This document shows, piece after piece, positions 1-5,253 of a stretch of DNA of 6,728 nucleotides. The first letter of the stretch is position 1. The number at the start of each line of letters is the position of its first letter. Location of the stretch: positions 1-6,728 of the forward strand of contig DATGEO010000050.1 in NCBI GenBank assembly GCA_035310015.1, in the 5' to 3' direction. This DNA comes from DATGEO01 sp035310015. Its GTDB lineage: Bacteria; Chloroflexota; Dormibacteria; Dormibacterales; Dormibacteraceae. The notes under the pieces were generated by a model that was not told where the DNA came from, did not search any database, and saw only the letters and a program-made list of their open reading frames with translations. A program made the position numbers and the translations under genes.

Positions 1-303
1 GCCGATCGTGACGCCTTCGGCGTCCTTCATAAGCGCGAACCTGCCCCGATGGATGACCACCGACCCGTCCGCGTGCACGATGGGATCGGCGAACACGATT
101 CCGTCGTAGCGCGACACGCCGGTGGCCACGGCCGCATGAAAAGCCGGCCAGTGACGATCGCGAAATGCCGGCGGGATGAGGAGGTTGAGCGACTCCCCGA
201 TCGCGGCCTCGGGTTCATGGCCGAACAGCTTCGTGGCGCCGTCGGTCCATATCCTGATCACCCCTTCCCGGTCGCTGCCCACCACCGCGTGCTTCTCCAA
301 CAC
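1..303 (-). CDS. Small PAS-domain sensor protein, partial (C-terminus outside window)
   Basis: The minus strand is open from position 303 to the left edge and gives 101 residues. The protein starts almost directly with a PAS fold: a first strand reading VVGSDREGVIRIWTDGA, then TKLFGHEPEAAIGESL (residues about 21-36), the IPPAFRDRHWPAFHAAV helix region, and a second half ending HADGSVVIHRGRFALMKDAEG. The TDG-A-LFG and GR-F-L-D-G patterns are typical of PAS domains, and the FRxxHWxxF segment resembles small stand-alone PAS proteins of high-GC bacteria. An in-frame TAG lies at 313-315, so the start must be GTG at 301-303 or the adjacent TTG at 298-300; I chose GTG. PAS domains sense ligands, redox state or light, or mediate protein contacts; the ligand cannot be told here and no output domain is visible before the edge. 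It lies downstream of the cyclase on the same strand but 328 bp away, so it probably has its own promoter. Confidence 0.82.
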   Translation of the reverse strand, partial: MLEKHAVVGSDREGVIRIWTDGATKLFGHEPEAAIGESLNLLIPPAFRDRHWPAFHAAVATGVSRYDGIVFADPIVHADGSVVIHRGRFALMKDAEGVTIG

Positions 304-315
304 GCGGCGATCCTA
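304..315 (-). promoter_or_regulatory. Possible -10 element for a leaderless PAS transcript
   Basis: On the minus strand the hexamer TAGGAT occupies 315 to 310, followed by six bases and then the GTG start at 303. This puts the hexamer exactly at -12 to -7 if transcription begins on the start codon. No good -35 hexamer is seen at the usual distance, and there is no clear Shine-Dalgarno sequence. Leaderless genes with only a TANNNT-type -10 box are common in high-GC Gram-positives and Deinococcus relatives. The assignment is inference from spacing alone. Confidence 0.3.
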
Positions 316-467
316 TCCGATTCGCCGAGCCTCCCCTCCGTGCTCCGCAACCAGGCCGCGCGTGCCTACCGGAACATGCACGGGGCGACGCTCGTGAGCT
401 ACGAGGCCATGCAGGAGGCGCGTGCTCGAGGGGCAGACGGGTAGCGCGTGGCCATGGTCGCTGCGGC

Positions 468-510
468 AACCGGCACCGACTTCGCGTGCGTGGGTTCGCC
501 TGGTGCGGTT
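468..510. repeat. Imperfect inverted repeat (hairpin)
   Basis: AACCGGCACC at 468-477 pairs with GGTGCGGTT at 502-510, giving nine base pairs with one bulged base and a 24-nt loop. No T-run follows on either strand. It could be a terminator for the cyclase message read leftward, or part of a structured RNA; the sequence does not decide. Confidence 0.35.
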
Positions 511-568
511 TGACGCCCTTTCGTGCGCCTCGGTGCGCTAACTTCGTATTCGAAACCGGTTTGGCACG

Positions 569-606
569 ATCAGCTGGGACGGGTTCGATTCCTGTCGCCG
601 GCTCCA
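569..606 (+). pseudogene. tRNA 3' half without its 5' half (remnant or attachment-site core)
   Basis: The bases fit tRNA positions 39-76. The T stem ACGGG (579-583) pairs with CCTGT (591-595), including one G-U pair, around the canonical loop TTCGATT (584-590). The acceptor strand CGCCGGC (596-602), discriminator T (603) and an encoded CCA (604-606) follow. ATCAG at 569-573 could be the 3' side of an anticodon stem. The matching 5' acceptor strand GCCGGCG, a D arm and a 5' anticodon stem are absent in the preceding 100 bases, so this is not an intact tRNA. A 5' GCCGGCG acceptor with U73 would suit a tRNA-Thr-type parent, but identity is uncertain. Tyrosine recombinases of integrative elements commonly use tRNA 3' halves as crossover sites and leave such copies behind; no integrase gene is in the window. 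Confidence 0.5.
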
Positions 607-631
607 GTTCGCGCGATCGGAGCGAGGCGCG

Positions 632-1909
632 CTACGACGCCGGCGCAGCCGCTGTGTCCACAGCATCCCTGGCGACGTCTCTGTCCCTGCGACCCACCAG
701 CAGATAGGTCAGAGTCGGTCCCTTTCCCTTGACCTCGACATAACCCCTTCGCGTGAATGCGAACTCGTCCTTGGCCTTTTCGTAGAGCGCTTCCGTGACC
801 TGGATCTGGTCCGGGAGGCCGTGGGATTCCATCCGGCTGGCGACGTTGACCGTGTCGCCCCACAGGTCGTAATGGAACTTCTCGCGGCCGACGATGCCGC
901 CAACCGCGGGACCGCAATTGATCCCGATCCGAAAGCTGAGATCCCAGCCGTGGTCTGCGTTGAGGCGCACGACCGCGCCCTGAAGATCCAGGGCAAAGGC
1001 GCAGATCGCCTGGGCGTGATCGGGCCGTTTTAGTGGAGCGCCGGCCGAAACCATGTACGAATCGCCGATGGTCCTGATCTTCTCGAGTCCGTAGCGACCC
1101 ACCAGCTCGTCGAACGCCGAAAAGACCTCGTTGAGCACCGCCACCGTCTCGGCCGGTGATTCCTGAGCGGAGCGAACCGTGAAGCCGGCCAGATCCGCGA
1201 AGAGAACACTGATCTCATCGTGGTGGTCGGCGATCGGCTCTTCGCCTCGCCTGAGGCGGGCCGCGATCGACTCAGGCAGAACGTTCAGGAGCAACTTCTC
1301 TGAGCGGCGTTCCGCCGCGTCGCGCTGGGCGCGGAAGTAGGAGATCGCGAGAAGGGTCAGCTGTCCAATGCCCGCGATGTTGAGGGCAAAGAGGGTCAGG
1401 ATGGCGACATTCGGCAGCGGCTGCACGTTGTGAGCGACTGATGAGTCGAGCAGGGCGGCCAGGATGAGGTCGCCGACAAACGCTGCCAGCCAGATTGCAC
1501 TTTCTCGAGCGGGTCTGATGAGCAGCGAGAAGAGCGGTGCCATGAAGGCCCACATCACGACCGCACTCCCGTGTACGTAGCCACCGAGACTCAGCTGGAG
1601 CAACAGCGGCAGGATGATGCCGAACCCCAAGAACGGCACGGGGAGAAGCCCAAGGTTCTTGGTATGGACGAAGCGGGCAAGAACGACGACCACCACGACA
1701 CTTTGGACGAGGGGGATGATTCCGCTGAACGGCTTGCCGAGAGCCGTATACATCACTGCCCATAGCACGCCGGCAAGCGCGCCGCCCAGGTTCATGACGA
1801 CGAAGACTTCCTTCGTCACCTTCTGCTGATCGGAGTCTGTCGGCAGGCATCCGAGCTCGAGGACCCGCCTTACCCGGGAGGTGAGGGCGGCACGTTTCAC
1901 GGGTGACAT
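632..1909 (-). CDS. Membrane-bound class III adenylate cyclase
   Basis: This 425-residue protein should convert ATP to cAMP on the cytoplasmic face of the membrane. Six hydrophobic helices are visible at about residues 34-56, 61-81, 86-108, 113-131, 137-156 and 168-191. A short coupling segment (LLLNVLPESIAARL, about 207-219) leads into the cyclase domain (about 232-405), a topology like mycobacterial Rv1625c; a functional homodimer is expected. Metal-binding aspartates are D239 in FADLAGFT and D283 in TIGDSYM. The transition-state pair is N355 and R359 in TVNVASRM. D348 in YDLWGDT is the adenine-reading aspartate. The partner position just before TIGD, lysine in adenylate cyclases and glutamate in guanylate cyclases, is arginine (R279). 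The ATG at 1907-1909 is taken as the start, with only a weak GAG-type ribosome site. The gene is divergent from the haemoglobin operon across a 114-bp gap. The class is certain; ATP preference is likely but not proven. Confidence 0.93.
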   Translation of the reverse strand: MSPVKRAALTSRVRRVLELGCLPTDSDQQKVTKEVFVVMNLGGALAGVLWAVMYTALGKPFSGIIPLVQSVVVVVVLARFVHTKNLGLLPVPFLGFGIILPLLLQLSLGGYVHGSAVVMWAFMAPLFSLLIRPARESAIWLAAFVGDLILAALLDSSVAHNVQPLPNVAILTLFALNIAGIGQLTLLAISYFRAQRDAAERRSEKLLLNVLPESIAARLRRGEEPIADHHDEISVLFADLAGFTVRSAQESPAETVAVLNEVFSAFDELVGRYGLEKIRTIGDSYMVSAGAPLKRPDHAQAICAFALDLQGAVVRLNADHGWDLSFRIGINCGPAVGGIVGREKFHYDLWGDTVNVASRMESHGLPDQIQVTEALYEKAKDEFAFTRRGYVEVKGKGPTLTYLLVGRRDRDVARDAVDTAAAPAS

Positions 1910-2023
1910 TTTGCTCGTGCTGGGCGGTCCTAATTCTCAGTAAGGCGCGAGTGCCGGCAGACGCGGGCTTGAGGGTCGGTTGAAGGGCGCGAGCGCCGGC
2001 ACCGGCGGCTCTCCCACGAGACA
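1910..2023. promoter_or_regulatory. Divergent promoter region between cyclase and haemoglobin operon
   Basis: The cyclase and haemoglobin genes point away from each other here, so both promoters should lie in these 114 bases. No hexamer pair on either strand is good enough to call. The most distinctive content is the duplicated 16-base element at 1944-1959 and 1986-2001. The low-complexity AT stretch around 1930-1943 (TAATTCTCAGTAA) is the likeliest melting region for the cyclase promoter on the minus strand. Promoter positions are inference. Confidence 0.45.
1944..2001. repeat. Two copies of a 16-base element containing a GGCGC-GA-GCGCC dyad
   Basis: GGCGCGAGYGCCGGCA occurs at 1944-1959 (Y = T) and 1986-2001 (Y = C), one mismatch in 16, with starts 42 bp apart, which is about four helical turns. 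Copy 2 begins with a perfect dyad GGCGC-GA-GCGCC (1986-1997); copy 1 differs by one base that breaks one pair in DNA. Same-face spacing between divergent genes suggests a pair of operator sites for a dimeric regulator; the regulator is unknown. Confidence 0.45.
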
Positions 2024-2434
2024 ATGTTTCCGATGATCGATGAGCGCATTCCCGTGGCGAGCGTTTACGAGGCCGCCGGCGGCGAGAAGACGTTCGAAAA
2101 GCTGGTCCGGAGCTTCTACGCGCGTGTGGCCGATGACCCGGTCCTGCGCCCGGTCTACCCCGAGGAGGATCTCGCCGGAGCGACCGAGCGGCTGACCCTC
2201 TTCCTGATCCAGTACTGGGGCGGGCCCAACACGTACTCGCGCGAGCGCGGACACCCACGGCTGCGCATGCGCCACGCGCCGTTCGCCATCGGCCGGCGCG
2301 AGCGCGACGCCTGGCTGAAGCACATGACCGCGGCGGTCGACGAGCTGGACCTCACCGCCAATGTGCGCAAAGCCCTGCTCGACTATTTCGAGACGGCTTC
2401 AACCGCGATGATCAACAGCGGAGGGGAGGTATGA
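2024..2434 (+). CDS. glbO: Group II truncated haemoglobin (GlbO/trHbO type)
   Basis: The 136-residue product is a full-length 2-on-2 globin, a haem protein that binds O2 and takes part in NO or peroxide chemistry in the cytoplasm. It closely resembles Mycobacterium tuberculosis GlbO as I recall it: GGEKTFEKLVRSFYARVA (19-36), VYPEEDLAGATERL (44-57), QYWGGPNTYS (63-72) and RGHPRLRMRHAPF (75-87). Key residues by that comparison are Tyr B10 = Y32, Tyr CD1 = Y45, proximal His F8 = H84 and Trp G8 = W97, all of which mark group II globins with a polar distal pocket. The start is ATG 2024; ATG 2033 is a possible alternative, and neither has a strong ribosome site. The stop overlaps the next gene as ATGA (2431-2434), so translation is coupled. 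It heads a three-gene operon with a DinB-like protein and an M20 peptidase. Confidence 0.95.
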   Translation: MFPMIDERIPVASVYEAAGGEKTFEKLVRSFYARVADDPVLRPVYPEEDLAGATERLTLFLIQYWGGPNTYSRERGHPRLRMRHAPFAIGRRERDAWLKHMTAAVDELDLTANVRKALLDYFETASTAMINSGGEV

Positions 2435-2895
2435 ACGAAGCACGCCGGCGCGAGCTGATCGCGCAGTACCGGAACGGATTCGCCGAGGTGGCGGGCGCGC
2501 TCGAGGGCATCCGCGAGGAGGAGCTCGACAGGTCGGCGGGCGGCGAGTGGACGCCGCGCCAGATCGCGCACCACCTGGCCGACTCCGAGATGACGTCGGC
2601 GATCCGCCTTCGGCGCCTGATCGTCGAGGACGAGCCGGTGATTCAGGGCTACGACGAGGAGCATTTCGCGCGCACGCTGACCAGGGATCGGCCGATCGAG
2701 GCCTCGATCGAGGCGATGCGGTGGGCGCGCGAGTCCACGGCCCAGATCCTGGAGCGCCTCACCGAGGACGAGTGGCGGCGCACCGGTACGCACTCGGAGA
2801 GCGGGCCGTACTCGGTGGAGCGCTGGCTCGAGCTCTACGCCGCCCACGCGCACGACCATGCGGCGCAGATCCGCCGCTCGCGGGGCATGGCGTGA
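2431..2895 (+). CDS. DinB/YfiT-like four-helix metalloprotein
   Basis: The 154-residue protein has the length and helical pattern of the DinB superfamily. The first conserved site is GEWTPRQIAHHLADSE (38-53), where H48 is the likely first metal ligand. The second is the C-terminal helix YAAHAHDHAAQIRR (136-149), with H139 and H143 spaced as HxxxH. Together they form the usual three-His divalent-metal site. Members include bacillithiol and mycothiol S-transferases and mycothiol-dependent isomerases, while many have no known substrate, so a thiol-linked transferase or hydrolase role is plausible but not shown. The ATG at 2431 is supported by a very strong purine-rich ribosome site (GGAGGGGAGG, 2420-2429) inside the end of the haemoglobin gene. 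Its stop overlaps the GTG of the M20 peptidase gene (GTGA, 2892-2895). Confidence 0.9.
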   Translation: MNEARRRELIAQYRNGFAEVAGALEGIREEELDRSAGGEWTPRQIAHHLADSEMTSAIRLRRLIVEDEPVIQGYDEEHFARTLTRDRPIEASIEAMRWARESTAQILERLTEDEWRRTGTHSESGPYSVERWLELYAAHAHDHAAQIRRSRGMA

Positions 2896-4271
2896 GCAAG
2901 CGCGCCGACGCGGCGATCGCGCGCGCGCGATCGAGCCGCGACTCCGACCTCGCCGACCTCATGGAAGAGTTGCGCATGGCCTCGATCAGCACCCTGCCCG
3001 AAAGCCGCGCCGACTGCCTCCGCAACGCAGAGTGGCTCCGGCAGCGGTTCGAGATGATGGGATTCGAAGCCCGCCTGGTCGATGTGGTCGAGGGTGGAAA
3101 CCCAGTGGTGGCGGCGGAGTGGAACGGCGCGCCCGGCAGGCGGCACCTGACGGTCTACGGCCACTACGACGTGCAGCCTCCCGACCCGCTCGAGCTCTGG
3201 GACTCGCCGCCTTTCGAGCCGCAGGTCCGCGACGGCAACCTCTACGCCCGCGGCGCGGCCGACAACAAGGGCAACCACATGAGCGCGATCAAAGCCGTGC
3301 AGCACCTCGTCGGGTCGGGCGGGCTGCCGATCAACGTGCGGTTTCTGCTCGAGGGCGAAGAGGAGATCTCGGGCCGCTCGCTGCCGGAGTACGTGCGCGG
3401 CAGCGCCAGGGACCTGCGCACCGACGCCGTGCTGATCTGGGACGTCGGCTTCGACGAGGCCGGGCGTCCAAGCCTCGCGACTGCGCTGCGCGGGCTGCTC
3501 TACGTCGAGCTGCACGCTCGAGGCCCGGCGGTGGACGTCCACTCGGGCACGTTCGGCGGCGTCGCGCCCAACCCGATCAACACCCTCGCCCGCATCATCG
3601 GCGAGCTCAAGACATCTGACGGTCGAGTCACCATCCCCGGCTTCTACGACGACGTGCTCGATCCCACGCCGGAAGAGCTCGATGCCTGGCGCAAGGACGA
3701 CGCCACTTTCACGAAGGAAGCCATGCGGATGATGGGCACGCGGGTGCTCGAGGGCGAGGCCGAGTACCTGGCGGTCGAGCGCGCCGGCAGCCGGCCGACG
3801 CTCGACTCCAACGGCTTTCTCGGCGGGTTCGTCGGCGAGGGCCAGAAGACCGTCATCCCCGCGACCGCTTTCGCGAAGGTCAGCATGCGGCTGGTGCCCG
3901 ACCAGGACTGGAAGCGGATCCTGGAATCGCTGCAGAGCTACGTGCAGAAGCTCACGACGCCCGGCGTCGACGTGCAGGTGAAGCTCCTGAGCGCCGGGCC
4001 TCCGGTGAGCGCCGGCGCGGATCATCCGGCCGCGTCAGCGCTGAGGGCCGCGTTCAGGGAATCCTTCGGCAAGGAGGCGGCGCTCGTGCGCATCGGCGGC
4101 TCGATCCCGGTCGCGGTCGACTTCCAGGAAGCGCTCGGCGCTCCGCTCCTGATCAGCGGCATCGAGCAGGCCGACTGCGCCATCCATTCGCCGAACGAGC
4201 ACCTGCTGATCTCGCAGTACCACACCGGCATCGAAGCGCTCATCCGCTTCATGTGCGCCCTGGGAGATTGA
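2892..4271 (+). CDS. M20 family metallodipeptidase (CNDP/ArgE/DapE-like)
   Basis: This 459-residue zinc (or manganese) peptidase should cleave dipeptides or related amides in the cytoplasm. The family's landmarks are in order: GHYDVQPPDP (90-99) with ligand H91 and D93, ARGAADNKGN (119-128) with bridging D124, EGEEEISG (154-161) with catalytic base E157 and ligand E158, IWDVGFDE (182-189) with probable ligand D184, DVHSGTFGG (215-223) whose H217 completes the partner active site in dimers, GGSIPVAVDF (402-411), and IHSPNEH (431-437) with ligand H432. The lid/dimerisation domain lies at about 200-330. The site is complete and the length normal. The frame is open further upstream, but GTG at 2892 is chosen because it overlaps the preceding stop as GTGA and everything before it is antisense-free coding of the DinB gene in another frame. 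The substrate cannot be told; carnosinase-like and Cys-Gly dipeptidases are the closest group. Confidence 0.93.
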   Translation: MSKRADAAIARARSSRDSDLADLMEELRMASISTLPESRADCLRNAEWLRQRFEMMGFEARLVDVVEGGNPVVAAEWNGAPGRRHLTVYGHYDVQPPDPLELWDSPPFEPQVRDGNLYARGAADNKGNHMSAIKAVQHLVGSGGLPINVRFLLEGEEEISGRSLPEYVRGSARDLRTDAVLIWDVGFDEAGRPSLATALRGLLYVELHARGPAVDVHSGTFGGVAPNPINTLARIIGELKTSDGRVTIPGFYDDVLDPTPEELDAWRKDDATFTKEAMRMMGTRVLEGEAEYLAVERAGSRPTLDSNGFLGGFVGEGQKTVIPATAFAKVSMRLVPDQDWKRILESLQSYVQKLTTPGVDVQVKLLSAGPPVSAGADHPAASALRAAFRESFGKEAALVRIGGSIPVAVDFQEALGAPLLISGIEQADCAIHSPNEHLLISQYHTGIEALIRFMCALGD

Positions 4272-4285
4272 CGTGCTCGGACCCG

Positions 4286-4314
4286 TGGAGGGGAAGCGCC
4301 AGGCCTCCCCTCCA
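4286..4314. terminator. Bidirectional hairpin terminator in convergent gap
   Basis: TGGAGGGGA (4286-4294) and TCCCCTCCA (4306-4314) form a perfect 9-bp stem with an 11-nt loop. It lies between the M20 stop (4271) and the VOC stop (4324), where the two transcripts meet. There is no T-run on either side, so it would be a strong-stem terminator of the kind common in high-GC genomes, serving both directions. Confidence 0.7.
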
Positions 4315-4323
4315 GGTGTCTGA

Positions 4324-4665
4324 CTACATCAGGCCGACGACGTGGCCCTCCGGGTCGGCGAACAGGGCGATGGTGGTCTCGGGCGCGACCTCGGTCAGCG
4401 GCATGAGCACGCGGCCGCCGAGCTTCTCGATCTTGGCGAGGGTGCCCTTGGGGTCGTCGGTGTGGACGTAGAAGGTCACGCCGCCCGGCATCCCCTGCGG
4501 CGCCGCGCCGATGCCGCCGGTGAGGCCTTTGTCGCCGTCGCGCACCATGCCGTAGCCGCCGGGGTTGTTGGTGTCGACCTTCCACCCGAAGATGTCGCTG
4601 TAGAACTTCTGCAGCTTCGCGCCGTCCTTGCCTGTCACTTCGTAATGCACCACGTGGCTTCCCAT
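4324..4665 (-). CDS. VOC-superfamily (glyoxalase/bleomycin-resistance fold) protein
   Basis: This 113-residue single-domain protein has two beta-alpha-beta-beta-beta modules. Module one covers HVVHYEVTGKDGAKLQKFYSDIFGWKV (4-30). Module two covers VTFYVHTDDPKGTLAKIEKLGGRVL (63-87) and closes with ALFADPEGHVVGLM (100-113). Candidate metal or ligand residues are H7 on the first strand and H68 on the equivalent strand of module two. The usual acidic ligand near the C-terminus is replaced by glycine (G111), so it is unlikely to be a classical glyoxalase I; it matches the small CFP30B/CFP32-like VOC proteins that mostly lack known reactions. The ATG at 4665 has a clear GGAGG site (TGGAGGACGGAA just upstream on the minus strand). 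It follows the macrodomain gene by 56 bp on the same strand and ends at the shared terminator. Confidence 0.88.
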   Translation of the reverse strand: MGSHVVHYEVTGKDGAKLQKFYSDIFGWKVDTNNPGGYGMVRDGDKGLTGGIGAAPQGMPGGVTFYVHTDDPKGTLAKIEKLGGRVLMPLTEVAPETTIALFADPEGHVVGLM

Positions 4666-4721
4666 TTCCGTCCTCCAGATTCGATTCCGCCTGCTCTATC
4701 CAGACGACGAACGGCGGACGG

Positions 4722-5237
4722 CTAAATCGACACCCCGAGCTCTTCGTACAGGCGAAGGGTGGCCGGGTCGAAAGCGACCAGGCGCACGTCCTCGACCTTG
4801 GTCCTGGCTTCGCGCACGGTCGTGACGGCGATCCTGGCCGCCCGCTCCTTGGGAAAGCCGTACACGCCGGTCGAGATGGCTGGAAAGGCGATCGACCGCG
4901 CGCCGAGCTCGTCGGCCACCTCGAGCGAGCGCCGGTAGGCCGAGGCCAGGAGCTTTTCCTCGTCGTGGCCGCCGCCGTGCCAGACCGGCCCGACCGCGTG
5001 AATGATCCATTTCGCCGGCAGCCGAAAGCCCGGCGTGGCCTTGGCGTCGCCGGTGTCACAGCCGCCGAGCGCCCGGCAGGCGGCGTGCAGCTCGGCGGTG
5101 CCGGCGGCGCGGTGGATCGCGCCGTCCACCCCACCTCCGCCGGCGAGCGCGGAGTTGGCCGCGTTGACGATGGCGTCGACCTGCAGGCGGGTGATGTCGC
5201 CCATCACGGCGGTGATGCGCATCTGCTCATAGCTCAT
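4722..5237 (-). CDS. Macrodomain ADP-ribose hydrolase / O-acetyl-ADP-ribose deacetylase (MacroD/YmdB type)
   Basis: The 171 residues form one complete macrodomain. It should remove mono-ADP-ribose from proteins or deacetylate O-acetyl-ADP-ribose in the cytoplasm. The signature pieces are GDITRLQVDAIVNAANSAL (13-31), GGGGVDGAIHRAAG (33-46), GDAKATPGFRLPAKWIIHAVGPVW (63-86) and IAFPAISTGVYGFP (116-129). N28 and D38 match the catalytic Asn/Asp pair of E. coli YmdB (N25, D35), and the ISTGVYG loop binds the distal phosphate and ribose, so an active hydrolase is expected. The start is ATG 5237; the in-frame ATG at 5222 gives an N-terminus more like YmdB (MRITAVMGDIT) and neither has a strong ribosome site. 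The upstream secreted-protein gene ends only 16 bp away, which suggests co-transcription and perhaps translational coupling. No ADP-ribosyltransferase or sirtuin gene is next to it. Confidence 0.93.
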   Translation of the reverse strand: MSYEQMRITAVMGDITRLQVDAIVNAANSALAGGGGVDGAIHRAAGTAELHAACRALGGCDTGDAKATPGFRLPAKWIIHAVGPVWHGGGHDEEKLLASAYRRSLEVADELGARSIAFPAISTGVYGFPKERAARIAVTTVREARTKVEDVRLVAFDPATLRLYEELGVSI

Positions 5238-5253
5238 CAGGTTCGCCGGGAGC

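Larger units (their letters stand above)
304..631. other. Gap of 328 bp without a convincing gene
   Basis: This gap lies between the start of the PAS gene and the stop of the cyclase gene. A plus-strand frame is open up to a TAG at 442-444, and its last 34 codons (from GTG at 340) read like a plausible peptide, but it has no ribosome binding site and the rest of the frame is antisense to the PAS gene. The gap contains an imperfect inverted repeat (468-510), a perfect 10-bp palindrome AAACCGGTTT (553-562) and a tRNA 3' half (569-606). Together these look more like a former attachment or insertion locus, or an RNA-structured spacer, than a coding region. Confidence 0.5.

Noticed and set aside
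340..444. 34-codon plus-strand peptide from GTG 340 (VLRNQAARAYRNMHG...)
   Set aside because: No ribosome binding site, no recognisable family, and the frame continues upstream as antisense of the PAS gene. It could be real, but the sequence alone does not support a gene.
531..606. Intact tRNA or tmRNA ending at the CCA at 604-606
   Set aside because: No 5' acceptor GCCGGCG, D arm or anticodon stem is present at tRNA distance. GCCGGCG at 168-174 lies inside PAS coding sequence and is not followed by a tRNA- or tmRNA-like 5' domain.
304..631. CRISPR array or short tandem repeat array in the gene-free gap
   Set aside because: There are only isolated inverted repeats and a palindrome, with no regularly spaced direct repeats.
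2835..4025. Long open frame of 396 codons on the minus strand opposite the M20 peptidase
   Set aside because: It is the antisense of a gene with a complete set of family motifs. Its composition (rich in Arg, Ala, His, Val) is what a GC-rich gene gives when read backwards, and it has no recognisable domain or ribosome site.
4022..5134. 370-codon minus-strand frame spanning the VOC and macrodomain genes
   Set aside because: It is out of frame with two clear genes on the same strand and also runs into the antisense of the M20 gene; long spurious frames are expected at this GC content.
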